A stretch of DNA of 64,000 bases, taken from contig CAVXNJ010000012.1 in NCBI GenBank assembly GCA_963763135.1, forward strand, positions 62,001 to 126,000. Direction: 5' to 3'. The notes under the pieces were generated by a model that made no database searches, was not told where the DNA came from, and saw only the letters and a list, made by a program, of their open reading frames with translations. The DNA comes from JANMZO01 sp963763135. Its GTDB lineage: Bacteria > Actinomycetota > Acidimicrobiia > Acidimicrobiales > JANYDT01. Positions within the stretch are counted from its first letter, which is position 1. Each line of letters opens with the position of its first letter. Of the stretch, positions 50,139-58,540 are shown piece after piece. The position numbers and the translations under genes are program-made.

Positions 50139-52928
50139 ATGGGCACTACCCCCCTCCCGTCGGAATTCGACAACCCGGAAACGGACCCCGTCACCCCACC
50201 GACGGAGCCCAACCTGGCTATCCAGGCCGGCAACGCGGTCCTGGTCGACGGGTCGACCATCGGCATAAAATCTATGCACGCAGATGATCGTGATCGTCTG
50301 GTCGCGTTCTTCGATTCGTTGTCGATGGAGTCCCGTCGCCGTCGGTTCTTCTCGCCGCTTCCCCGGCTCGAGGGCCCACTGCTTGAGCACCTTCTCGATA
50401 TCGACCACACCGCCACAATCACGCTTGTCGCTGAGCGCAACGGCGAGATCGTCGGTGTTGGCGGAGCCAACCGGATTCCCGACGAGCACGACAACGATCA
50501 CGCATGTGCCGAAGTCGCGTTCGTGGTCAGCGACAAATTGCAGGGGTTGGGTGTCGGCACTCTGCTGCTCGAAGGCCTCGCGTCCCGTGCGCGCGTCGTG
50601 GGTATCACCAACTTCATTGCGGTCACGCAGGCCGACAACGGCTCGATGCTCCGGGTGTTCCGCAACGCCGGCTATCACGCGGTCGTGAAGCGCGATCCCG
50701 AAGACCCCGGGTTGATCAACATCTCCTTTCCGATTGAGGAAGACGAATCCTCTCGGGAAGCCCGCCGAGCACGCGAACGGTTGGCGGCCCGCGCTTCGCT
50801 CCGTCCGCTCCTGAGGCCGAAGGCGATAGCGGTCATCGGCGTCTCACGAAACGACCTTTCACCGGGTCGTCGCGTCGTGCAGGAATTGCTGCGGAAGGGT
50901 TTCACGGGGTCGGTGTACCCGGTGAATCCGCACGCCGAATCGATCGAGGGCCTCCGCGCCTACCCGAGCGTTGCGGCCATCGCGTCGACGACCGCCAAGC
51001 CGATCGATCTCGCCGTAATCGCCGTGCCGGCCGAGTCGGTGATCGCAGTGGCCCGAGAGTGTGCCGAGGCCGGAGTGCGATCGTTGCTGGTCCTGTCGGC
51101 CGGCTTCGCCGAGACGGGCGACGAAGGTCGGGAACGCCAGCAGCAACTCGTCGACGTGGCTCGCAACCGCGGAATGCGGATGATCGGTCCGAACTGTCTT
51201 GGAGTGATCACGACCGACGAATTGATAAGCATGCATGCGGTCTTCACCGACCTCACGGTGTTGTCGGGAAGCATCGCGTTGATGTCGCAGTCGGGTGCGG
51301 TCGGAATCTCAATCGCACGCCTCGCTACCCAACGCGGGATCGGACTGTCGGCGATGGTGTCGGTCGGCAACAAGGCCGACGTCAGCGGTAACGATCTCAT
51401 CGAATACTGGGCGCAAGACGACACCACTCGCGTCATTTCGCTCTACCTGGAGTCATTCGGCAACCCGCGCAAGTTCGCACGCCTCGCCCGAGAGGTGAGT
51501 CGCATCAAGCCCATCGTCGCCATCAAGGCCGCTCGGTCTCCCGAAGGCTCGCGAGCGGCCGCCTCGCACACCGGTGCCCTCATGGCATCTGACTCCACCG
51601 TCGATGCGTTGTTCGAGCAGTCGGGTGTGCTGCGTGTCGATGAACCGGGCGAACTGCTGAGCGTGGCACATGCGCTCGAACAGCTTCCGCTTCCGAAAGG
51701 TCGTCGGGTGGCCGTGGTCGGCAACGCTGGCGGACTCGCCATTCTCACCGCCGACGCCCTCGCCCGGCAGCACCTCGCTATAGCTGAGCTGCTCCCCGAG
51801 ACCATCGACCAACTGCGGTCGATCGCGCCCCCGAATGCCGCACTGCACAACCCTGTCGACCTCACCGCGAATGTGCCGCTCGACGTCTTCAACGAGGCGC
51901 TTCTCCTGGTGTCGGCCGACCCCGGGGTCGACGCCATCGTCGTCACGCACGTGAGCGTACGGCCCGATGATCAGCAGACCGTCATGAACCTTCTCGATCA
52001 GCTCGTAGTCAACGGCGAAAAGCCGGTGGTCGCCGTCTTCGGTACAACGCCGCCGATCAACTCCGACGGGACGACGAGCAGGACGCTATGGACCAACTCG
52101 CCGCGCGAAGCGGCGCTGGTCGTCGAACGGATGGTCACGCGTCACGAGTGGCTGACCAACTTCGAAGAGACCGAGGAACCGATCGAACCGGAAGCTCTCG
52201 AGCGGATTCGGACCATCGTCTCGATCGCGCTTCAAGCATCGGCCGATGATGGCTGGTTGAGCCCTACCGCAGCGTTCGAGATCATGCAGTTGGCCGGGGT
52301 GCACGTAGCCGGACCCGTTCACGTGTCAAGCGCGGAGCGGGCTGTCGCGGTGGCATCGGCGATCGGCTACCCGGTCAGCATCAAAGCCGCCAGTCCGACA
52401 ATGCTCCACCGCAGCGATCTCGGCGCCGTGCGCATCGGTCTGCTCGATGACGACGATGTTATGTCCGCTTATCAACGTATGGAGCGAGCGCTCGGTGAGG
52501 AAATGCGCGGCGCCTTCGTGCAACCCATGGCGGAGTCCGGTGTCGAAGTGATCATGGGAATCAAGAACGACGACAGCTTCGGTTCGCTGGTGCTGATCGG
52601 TGCCGGTGGACGCAACGCCGAAATCTGGCGTGACACGGCGATCCATCTAGCACCGCTCGGCCGGAGAGCCGCAACCGACATGGTGCACTCGTTGCGCAGC
52701 TACCCGTTGTTCACCGGGTTCCGGGGAGCACTGCCCTCCGACGAGGGATCACTCGTCGACGCCATCCTCCGGCTCGGCCAACTGGCCGCGGAGATCCCGG
52801 AGATCGCCGAGATGGACGTGAACCCGATCATCGTCCACCCGACCGGCGTCACCGCGGTTGACGTGAAGATTCGATTGGCCCCGAACCGCAACGCCCTCAA
52901 CGACGAACTTCGCCGGGTCGGTTCCTGA
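50139..52928 (+). CDS. GNAT acetyltransferase fused to ADP-forming acyl-CoA synthetase domains (Pat-like)
   Basis: A 929-residue protein. N-terminal GNAT domain (about 40-195; AEVAFVVSDKLQGLGVGTLLLEGL is the acetyl-CoA loop), then CoA-binding, succinyl-CoA-synthetase-like and C-terminal ATP-grasp domains (KAIAVIGVSRN; GSIALMSQSGAVG; SIKAASPTMLHRSDLGAVRIGL). Protein lysine acetyltransferases of the Pat type have this architecture; GNAT at the N-terminus matches actinobacterial PatA. The phosphohistidine motif SHTGA (His477) is intact, whereas enterobacterial Pat is reported to have lost it, so synthetase activity may persist. A TA-N5-RCTTA site lies at 52460-52471. Follows the two USP genes. 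Confidence 0.93.
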   Translation: MGTTPLPSEFDNPETDPVTPPTEPNLAIQAGNAVLVDGSTIGIKSMHADDRDRLVAFFDSLSMESRRRRFFSPLPRLEGPLLEHLLDIDHTATITLVAERNGEIVGVGGANRIPDEHDNDHACAEVAFVVSDKLQGLGVGTLLLEGLASRARVVGITNFIAVTQADNGSMLRVFRNAGYHAVVKRDPEDPGLINISFPIEEDESSREARRARERLAARASLRPLLRPKAIAVIGVSRNDLSPGRRVVQELLRKGFTGSVYPVNPHAESIEGLRAYPSVAAIASTTAKPIDLAVIAVPAESVIAVARECAEAGVRSLLVLSAGFAETGDEGRERQQQLVDVARNRGMRMIGPNCLGVITTDELISMHAVFTDLTVLSGSIALMSQSGAVGISIARLATQRGIGLSAMVSVGNKADVSGNDLIEYWAQDDTTRVISLYLESFGNPRKFARLAREVSRIKPIVAIKAARSPEGSRAAASHTGALMASDSTVDALFEQSGVLRVDEPGELLSVAHALEQLPLPKGRRVAVVGNAGGLAILTADALARQHLAIAELLPETIDQLRSIAPPNAALHNPVDLTANVPLDVFNEALLLVSADPGVDAIVVTHVSVRPDDQQTVMNLLDQLVVNGEKPVVAVFGTTPPINSDGTTSRTLWTNSPREAALVVERMVTRHEWLTNFEETEEPIEPEALERIRTIVSIALQASADDGWLSPTAAFEIMQLAGVHVAGPVHVSSAERAVAVASAIGYPVSIKAASPTMLHRSDLGAVRIGLLDDDDVMSAYQRMERALGEEMRGAFVQPMAESGVEVIMGIKNDDSFGSLVLIGAGGRNAEIWRDTAIHLAPLGRRAATDMVHSLRSYPLFTGFRGALPSDEGSLVDAILRLGQLAAEIPEIAEMDVNPIIVHPTGVTAVDVKIRLAPNRNALNDELRRVGS

Positions 52929-52944
52929 CGGGAGTTTGACGTCG

Positions 52945-52991
52945 GAGTGTGTGCGTTGGCTTAGACCAGGCCTAGGCCAACGCACACACTC
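52945..52991. terminator. Perfect 16-bp palindrome between convergent genes
   Basis: GAGTGTGTGCGTTGGC (52945-52960), 15-nt loop with GACCAGGCCTAG, then GCCAACGCACACACTC (52976-52991). It occupies the 94-bp gap between the GNAT/synthetase gene and the convergent LuxR gene and is probably a bidirectional terminator. Shares its scaffold with 57918-57964. Confidence 0.8.
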
Positions 52992-53022
52992 GCGTCGCAT
53001 GGAGTTCTTTGGTCAGTTGTCA

Positions 53023-55761
53023 TCAAACGGTGACGCCGAAGATCTCGGCGAGCTGGTTCCGGGTGTTGATGTTGAGCTTCGTATACGCCCGAGCGACGTG
53101 GTTCTCAACGGTTCGCACCGACAGGTACAACCGCTCGGCGATCTCTCGTGTGGAGAGGCCGGTTGCGAATAGTTCGGCGACTTCGCGTTCACGCTTCGAA
53201 AGGGTTCCCGCGCCGATTTCCGGCGCGGACCCGACCGGTCCACCGTCGCAGTGTTCCGCTAGTCGCCGCGACCGTTCCGATTGCCTGGCGGCAAGACGCT
53301 GATCGCCGTTGCGGGCGGCTTGCCCGGCCGCGGCTTTTGCCGTTTCGCCGGCAAGTTCGAAGGCGTCCAGCGCCTCGTAGCTGACCGACGCCTCTCCCAA
53401 CGAGGAAACGTCACGTTCGGCCAGCGCGCGTAGGTGTTTGACGACGGTCGCCGCGAACGGTCCATTCCCGGTGAACGGCAAATCCTCGGCCCGCTGCCAC
53501 GCGGCTTTGACGTCACCGATCCGGGCAAGATCGAGCAGACTCGCGACAGTCGCCGGTACGTCGCCGAGTGCTTCGGCGGTATCGGCGGCTCGGACCATCA
53601 ACGTTCGGGCATCCTCGGGTCTGGACTCCAAACGGGCCATCCAGGCCCGGGCCCGCCATTCGTGGGGAATGCTCAGCACGGAGGGATGGCGGGCAACCCC
53701 GTCGAGTTCCGCCAGAAGATTTCGGCAGTGGTCGGCCAGCCCCGCCTGACCAGCGACCACAGCGGCCAGCGCCAGCGCCAACCTCCGATGACCGGTGTGC
53801 GCGGGACCGCGGAGTTTCGCGACGCATTCATCCAGATAGCGGAGTCCTTCCCGATGCCGGCCCTGTGCCGACAGCGCCACCCCGGCGGTCAGACCAGCGA
53901 GCGTGGCAACATCGTGATGTCCTGTTTCCAGGCCGCGAGTGCGCAGATCCAGCGCTTCACGCTCGACGCTCCGGAACTCCCCGAGCTCACGCCGCGCCGC
54001 AACGCGGCCCGCCATCAGCATCATCGGCGCAACCATGTTGAGCCACTCCGACCGGTCAAGGTTGAGGTCCTTTACGGCGTCGACGACGGCCACGGCTTCG
54101 TCGGCGCGTCCCAGATATCGAAGGGCCATGTTCGTCGACAGGACGGCATGGACTTTGGCCCGACCAAACACCCCGGCGAGAACGGGCTGGGCCAAGGCAA
54201 TCGCCTCCTCGGCCCGACCCGAAAACGCGAGCACCGTGGCAGTCGTGGCCGCAAGTTCTGCGAGCTGCTCCTCAGAACCCAGTGTCGGCCTGGCTTGGTT
54301 CAAGACGTCGAGTGCTCCCGGAAGATCCGCGAGGCCCCAGTAGCGGTTGAGGGCGCGGCCCGCAGTGGCGGCGACCAACTGATCACCGTCGCCCGCCGAA
54401 TCAGCGAGCGCGGTTGTGAGCCTCTCGGTGGTCTCCGCCAGGCCCGCACGAAAGGCGACGTCGCTCATGATCTGGCCGGCCTCAAAGGTTCCGTCCTGGT
54501 CGAACAGCGAACGGGCGAGCTCCCCGGCCACCTGGGGTTGTTGCCCGAACCAGGCCGACCGAGCGGCCGCAATCCCGAATTCCGGTGGAAGGGAAATGCT
54601 GGCCTGGGTCGCCCAACCTGCAGCGCGGATCAGATCCGCCTTTCGACGGAAGTTGAACTTCTCGGCCTGGTTCAGGAGGTCGCGGAACAGGGCGCGCTTT
54701 CGCAGCTGGGAAGCGTGCGCCCGGATGACTTCGGCGAACAGCGGTGGGGTGATCTGCACGGAGATCCGTCGCTCGTTCGCGACCACTTCGACCAAACCCC
54801 GCTCCTCCAACTCCGCGACCGCTCCAAGGCCGGTCACCGACTCAACTTCCGGAATCCCCATCGGCTCGCCCATGGCGATGATTTCCAACGCGGTCTTGAG
54901 GTCGTTTCCGAGCCCCGCCAGCTTGGCCCGCACGAAGTCGACGACGCCCGGGGCCGTTTGGAAGGCACCGAGAACGAGCTTTCCGTCAGGGCCCTTCGAA
55001 AACACTCCCGGATCGTTGGCCGACTGCATGAGGACCGAGAGATGCAGCCGGTTCCCACGCGTCAATTCCAGGATTCGACGGGCTGTACCGTCGGCGAGCG
55101 CGGCGCCCGCCATCTGTTCGGCAAGAGCGACTGCGTCGGCGTCAGTCGGGGACAGCAGCGCGACGCGAATCGCCCGACCGCGGTGCCACAGCCCTCCCGC
55201 CGGATCGGGCACGAACGATCCGGTGAGGTACGTCGCCACGAGCTGTATCTCGCCGGCATCGACGAGTTCCACCAGGAACGCGGCAGATGTCGTGTCGATC
55301 AGGTGAAGGTCATCGACCGCGAGAACCGGTGGACGTTCGTTTGCCAAGGCGACCACGGCGGACCGGGCGTGCAATAACGTCTGCACACTTATCATTCCGC
55401 CGTGGTGGGATACCTCACGGACCTCACCGACCTCACCTACGTCACGGCGGTCACGGAGGTTCGGTGCCAGGATGGGCGAGAACACGCCCATCGGCACCGC
55501 GTTCGAGGCGCTGTTGCAACGCAGGTATGCGGTTACACGTCCAGTCCGACGAGCCCGAGCCAACAGTTCATTCGTGAGTCGGGTCTTTCCAACACCCGTT
55601 GCTCCGTGGATGACGACATTTGCGCCGCGTTCAAGCTGGGTGGTGAGCGTTGACACAACCTCGTCCTGCCCCACGAAGCCGTCGTCGGCTTGAGGAATCT
55701 CCAACCGCAACCTTTCGGGTGCGGAGCGATCTCGCCGCGGCAGGTTAGCGACCGCACTCAT
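53023..55761 (-). CDS. LAL-type LuxR family regulator (second)
   Basis: A 912-residue LAL protein: Walker A GATGVGKT (53-60), Walker B PVLAVDDLHL, a long TPR-like middle, and a C-terminal HTH (SKREREVAELFATG, REIAERLYLSVRTVENHVARAYTKL). A charged GEVGEVREV segment interrupts the ATPase region. Its ATG (55761) is the last of a chain of four overlapping ATG/TGA steps built by a 14-bp tandem repeat, so its translation is probably dependent on the upstream small gene. Target genes unknown. Confidence 0.92.
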   Translation of the reverse strand: MSAVANLPRRDRSAPERLRLEIPQADDGFVGQDEVVSTLTTQLERGANVVIHGATGVGKTRLTNELLARARRTGRVTAYLRCNSASNAVPMGVFSPILAPNLRDRRDVGEVGEVREVSHHGGMISVQTLLHARSAVVALANERPPVLAVDDLHLIDTTSAAFLVELVDAGEIQLVATYLTGSFVPDPAGGLWHRGRAIRVALLSPTDADAVALAEQMAGAALADGTARRILELTRGNRLHLSVLMQSANDPGVFSKGPDGKLVLGAFQTAPGVVDFVRAKLAGLGNDLKTALEIIAMGEPMGIPEVESVTGLGAVAELEERGLVEVVANERRISVQITPPLFAEVIRAHASQLRKRALFRDLLNQAEKFNFRRKADLIRAAGWATQASISLPPEFGIAAARSAWFGQQPQVAGELARSLFDQDGTFEAGQIMSDVAFRAGLAETTERLTTALADSAGDGDQLVAATAGRALNRYWGLADLPGALDVLNQARPTLGSEEQLAELAATTATVLAFSGRAEEAIALAQPVLAGVFGRAKVHAVLSTNMALRYLGRADEAVAVVDAVKDLNLDRSEWLNMVAPMMLMAGRVAARRELGEFRSVEREALDLRTRGLETGHHDVATLAGLTAGVALSAQGRHREGLRYLDECVAKLRGPAHTGHRRLALALAAVVAGQAGLADHCRNLLAELDGVARHPSVLSIPHEWRARAWMARLESRPEDARTLMVRAADTAEALGDVPATVASLLDLARIGDVKAAWQRAEDLPFTGNGPFAATVVKHLRALAERDVSSLGEASVSYEALDAFELAGETAKAAAGQAARNGDQRLAARQSERSRRLAEHCDGGPVGSAPEIGAGTLSKREREVAELFATGLSTREIAERLYLSVRTVENHVARAYTKLNINTRNQLAEIFGVTV

Positions 55762-55813
55762 GAGACGGCACTCATGAGATGACGTTCATGAGATGACGTT
55801 CATGAGACGGCGG
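55758..55813 (-). repeat. Four 14-bp tandem repeats forming an ATGA mini-ORF relay
   Basis: On the plus strand TCATGAGACGGCAC, TCATGAGATGACGT, TCATGAGATGACGT, TCATGAGACGGCGG (period exactly 14). On the minus strand they give MNVIS-stop (55803-55786), MNVIS-stop (55789-55772), MSAVS-stop (55775-55758), then the LuxR ATG (55761). Each stop overlaps the next start as ATGA. The upstream gene also ends in ...SAVS-TGA within the first unit. Confidence 0.85.
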
Positions 55814-56240
55814 ACCGATCCGGGGTCGGCCGGGCCACCCACGGAACGGGAAACGAAAGCGGTCTCTCCGGCTCCACCCACCGGGCCCGGGCCAACGGGC
55901 TGAACAGGGTGTCGGCGTCCCAGAATCGCAGCGGAGCGTCCCGCTCGTTCAACGGGTCCAACAGCATCTCGTCGATCGACGTTCCCCGTTCAACGAGCGA
56001 AGCCGCGACGGCCGTGTAGTAGCAGGTCAGCGTCTCGTGGTAGCCGGACGATTCGGTGTTCGCCACGCCGGTCGCCTCGTTGTAGCTGCGGATCGCCGCC
56101 CGCAGAAGACGCAGGGCCCGAACAGCGCCGTGACGCCTCACCATGGCGACCCCGAACCGAACGTGCGCCTCGTGGGTCCACTCCGACTTCGGGAGGGTGC
56201 AGGTGAGCAACGCGTTGATCAACAACTCCTCCGGGTTCAT
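55800..56240 (-). CDS. Conserved uncharacterised protein (WTHEAHVRFG type)
   Basis: A 146-residue protein: MNPEELLINALLTCTLPKSEWTHEAHVRFGVAMVRRHGAVRALRLLRAAIRSYNEATG and NTESSGYHETLTCYYTAVAASL belong to a widespread family of unknown function with conserved His and Glu residues. The ATG at 56240 has a GGAGGA stretch upstream. Divergent from the Lrp gene (61-bp gap). Its stop codon starts the 14-bp repeat relay into the LuxR gene, so the two are translationally linked. Confidence 0.82.
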   Translation of the reverse strand: MNPEELLINALLTCTLPKSEWTHEAHVRFGVAMVRRHGAVRALRLLRAAIRSYNEATGVANTESSGYHETLTCYYTAVAASLVERGTSIDEMLLDPLNERDAPLRFWDADTLFSPLARARWVEPERPLSFPVPWVARPTPDRSAVS

Positions 56241-56301
56241 TCGGACATTGTGCGGCTTGCCCAGCTGCGAATGCCACGGAACTTCTGAAAGAATCACCCG
56301 C

Positions 56302-56745
56302 GTGACTGCGGAAACCACGGCCATCGACCCCATCGACCGAGCAATTCTCTCCGCCCTGCAAGCTGATGGACGAATCGGATGGCAGAGGCTCGGGGAAACC
56401 GTCGGGCTGTCCGCCAACGCGACGGCGGATCGCGTTCGCCGACTCCAACGCAACGGCGTGATCGTCCGTTTCGAAGCCCGGGTCGACCCGGTTGCCCTCG
56501 GGCGAGACGTTCGCGCTCGCATCGACGTTTCGCTCCAAAGCGAGACCGACCGGTCAGCGTTCGAACGCTCCATGCTTGAGCATGAAGGGGTTCTCGACGC
56601 CGTCCATCTGACCGGTGATTCCGACTATGAGCTCACCGTGGATTGTCCGGGTTCGGCGGGCCTCGACGCGTTCCTCTCGTGGCTCAAGACCACATTCGCA
56701 ATTTCGAAAACGGCCACACGCGTCGTGCTTCGTCAAGTCAAGTAG
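56302..56745 (+). CDS. Lrp/AsnC-family regulator
   Basis: A 147-residue regulator: DPIDRAILSALQADGRIGWQRLGETVGLSANATADRVRRLQRNGVI is the Lrp HTH, and the C-terminal RAM domain (DVRARIDVSLQSETDRSAFERSM...SDYELTVDC) binds an amino-acid-like effector. GTG at 56302 with GAAAGAA upstream. Lies 61 bp from the divergent conserved gene, which it may control. Confidence 0.9.
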   Translation: MTAETTAIDPIDRAILSALQADGRIGWQRLGETVGLSANATADRVRRLQRNGVIVRFEARVDPVALGRDVRARIDVSLQSETDRSAFERSMLEHEGVLDAVHLTGDSDYELTVDCPGSAGLDAFLSWLKTTFAISKTATRVVLRQVK

Positions 56746-56823
56746 TCGGCTGCAACGTCGGGCCACATCCAAAATCGGGTTCGCCGCGATACTCAGAAAT
56801 GCCGATCGGCAGCCCAGTGGAAT

Positions 56824-56841
56824 TGAGTACACCGACACTCA
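56824..56841. promoter_or_regulatory. Imperfect TGAGT...ACTCA palindrome before an exported-protein gene
   Basis: TGAGTACACCGACACTCA, 71 bp before the gene start. Outer TGAGT/ACTCA pairs; compare with the perfect site ATGAGTACC-C-GGTACTCAT at 10927. Spacing differs by one base. Confidence 0.4.
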
Positions 56842-56911
56842 GGACTGATTGACCGGTTTCCGGCTGAATGGATCCATCACCGCCACACCGGCGCACCCGA
56901 AAGGATCCACC

Positions 56912-57910
56912 ATGAAATTCACCACCAGCCACGGCCCCAGCCACGGCCCCCGCCAAGGAACCAGGAAGACGCTCGGCGAAGACACCCGCGCTCCGATCGC
57001 CCGACGATTCGTTCACCGCCTCATCGTGGGTGGACTCGCACTCGTCAGCCTCGCCGTTCCGCTCGCTCGGCCGATTTCCGCCGAAGCGGCGAACAACAAC
57101 GGTGCCAGCCCCGAACTGCCGGGCGGCGGTATCGGCAACACGAACGGCGGTGTCCCGTCGATGGTGACTCCGAAGTCATCGGCGATCTCGAAGGACTTCT
57201 TCGCCGAACAGGTCCGGAAGTTGTTCGCGGAGAGCGTCTTCGACATCGACGGCTTTGCCTACAACGCGAGCGGGGGCGATCCGAGACTCTTCGGCGGGGT
57301 CGAACTGTTCTTCCGTCAGGCGCTTTCACCGTCGCCCGTTCAGTCGGTCGCCCCGGGAGTGATCGCCGGTGGTCTGGGCAATATCTACCGCTACATCGAC
57401 GATCTCTCCGTGGACAGCGCAACCGCCGCCTGGTCGGGCGACGGTGTCGATCTCGACGTGGTGTTCACGAGCACGGTCCCTTCGTACGCCAGTTCCGAAA
57501 AGGCATACCGTCGGTCGAACGGCAAGGACGGCAAGACGCCCGGCAGCTTCTGGGCGGAAAAGGACTTCCCGTACTCAAATGACCACAACTACTACAACCT
57601 GAAGCTCCACCTGGTCCCGACGGTTCCGCAGAAGGGAGTGGTCACCTTCGCCGTCACGTCGCTCAACTTCGAGTTCGAGTCGAACCCGTGCGTCGGTCTC
57701 GCCACGACGTGTTCGATCAACGAGATCTTCCAGGCTCGACTCGACCAGGAAATCGAAAAGAGCCTGACCCTTCTTCTGAACGACAAACAGACCACCACGA
57801 TGGCCGGTTGGTCCCTCGACAAGGCCTACGACGTGATTCCGGCTGCCGCGAAAGGAAAGTTCGACAAGGTCACGGCGTCTGGACCCAACCTGCTGTTCTG
57901 GTACCTGTAG
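56912..57910 (+). CDS. Exported protein of unknown function
   Basis: A 332-residue protein. N-terminal basic segment (MKFTTSHGPSHGPRQGTRKTL) then a signal-like helix (RFVHRLIVGGLALVSLAVPLARPISAEA). The mature part has Asn/Gly-rich stretches and a beta-rich domain (FNNYYNLKLHL-like region, VTFAVTSLNFEFESNPCVGLATTCSINEIF) with two cysteines that may pair. No family recognised. AAAGGA eight bases before ATG 56912. A palindrome ends it. Confidence 0.75.
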   Translation: MKFTTSHGPSHGPRQGTRKTLGEDTRAPIARRFVHRLIVGGLALVSLAVPLARPISAEAANNNGASPELPGGGIGNTNGGVPSMVTPKSSAISKDFFAEQVRKLFAESVFDIDGFAYNASGGDPRLFGGVELFFRQALSPSPVQSVAPGVIAGGLGNIYRYIDDLSVDSATAAWSGDGVDLDVVFTSTVPSYASSEKAYRRSNGKDGKTPGSFWAEKDFPYSNDHNYYNLKLHLVPTVPQKGVVTFAVTSLNFEFESNPCVGLATTCSINEIFQARLDQEIEKSLTLLLNDKQTTTMAGWSLDKAYDVIPAAAKGKFDKVTASGPNLLFWYL

Positions 57911-57917
57911 AACGTCG

Positions 57918-57964
57918 GAGTGGGTGCATTCTTCTGGTCTGGGCCAGCGAGAACGCACCCACTC
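57918..57964. terminator. 15-bp palindrome between convergent genes
   Basis: GAGTGGGTGCATTCT (57918-57932) and AGAACGCACCCACTC (57950-57964), 14 of 15 paired, with a 17-nt TCTGGTCTGGGCCAGCG loop. Fills the space between the exported-protein gene and the convergent DksA-like gene. Same scaffold as 52945-52991 with changed arm bases. Confidence 0.8.
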
Positions 57965-57985
57965 GGCAGCTCAATCGTCTGCTGA

Positions 57986-58327
57986 CTACGCGTGCTTGAT
58001 GCAGCGTTGGGTCGTCGGCATCGCGTTGAGGCGTTCGTCGGAAATCATCGTTCCGCACGTCAGACACTTGCCGTAGTCACCCGCCGCAAGATCGGCTCGG
58101 GCGCGGGCCAGGTCGTGCAACTCGCCTTGGAGCTGTTCGAGCATTCCCATCTGCAGGGACCGCTCGGCCAACTCGCTGCCACCGTCCAACGATCGGTCCT
58201 GCGGAGCTTCGAGGTGCTCAACCGATCCGGTTCGCGATACTTCGCCTCCGCTTTCCAAGTCCGTAAGGAGACCGCGAATTCGAATCTCTTCGCGGGTGAG
58301 CAGTGCCGTTGCCTTCTTGACGTCCAT
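57986..58327 (-). CDS. DksA/TraR-type zinc-finger protein
   Basis: A 113-residue protein: coiled-coil like N-terminus (KKATALLTREEIRIRGLLTDL...SLQMGMLEQLQGELHDLARARADL) and C-terminal zinc finger CLTCGTMISDERLNAMPTTQRCIKH. The last ligand of the usual CxxC-x17-CxxC is His here. It may bind RNA polymerase like DksA/TraR; typical of actinobacterial small TraR proteins. ATG at 58327 (MDVKKAT). Confidence 0.85.
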   Translation of the reverse strand: MDVKKATALLTREEIRIRGLLTDLESGGEVSRTGSVEHLEAPQDRSLDGGSELAERSLQMGMLEQLQGELHDLARARADLAAGDYGKCLTCGTMISDERLNAMPTTQRCIKHA

Positions 58328-58540
58328 GGTGACTACTTTCCGAAAAGGAACGAATTCAAACCCGAAGGTCGAAGCTCGTCCCGGCATTCTTGGAACGACT
58401 TCATCGTGCCTCTTCCTACGCCCTGTGCGAAGGGACGAATGGCCCGCGGCACAGAGTCAGTCCGTCACTTCCTGGACAGTTGCTTCCACATCCGACGATG
58501 CTCATTCGACGGTTTGTCACGGCGGTGACAAACTCAGCGG

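Noticed and set aside
53434..55377. 647-residue open frame opposite the second LuxR gene
   Set aside because: Antisense shadow; low-complexity composition and no motif. The minus strand encodes a complete LAL regulator.
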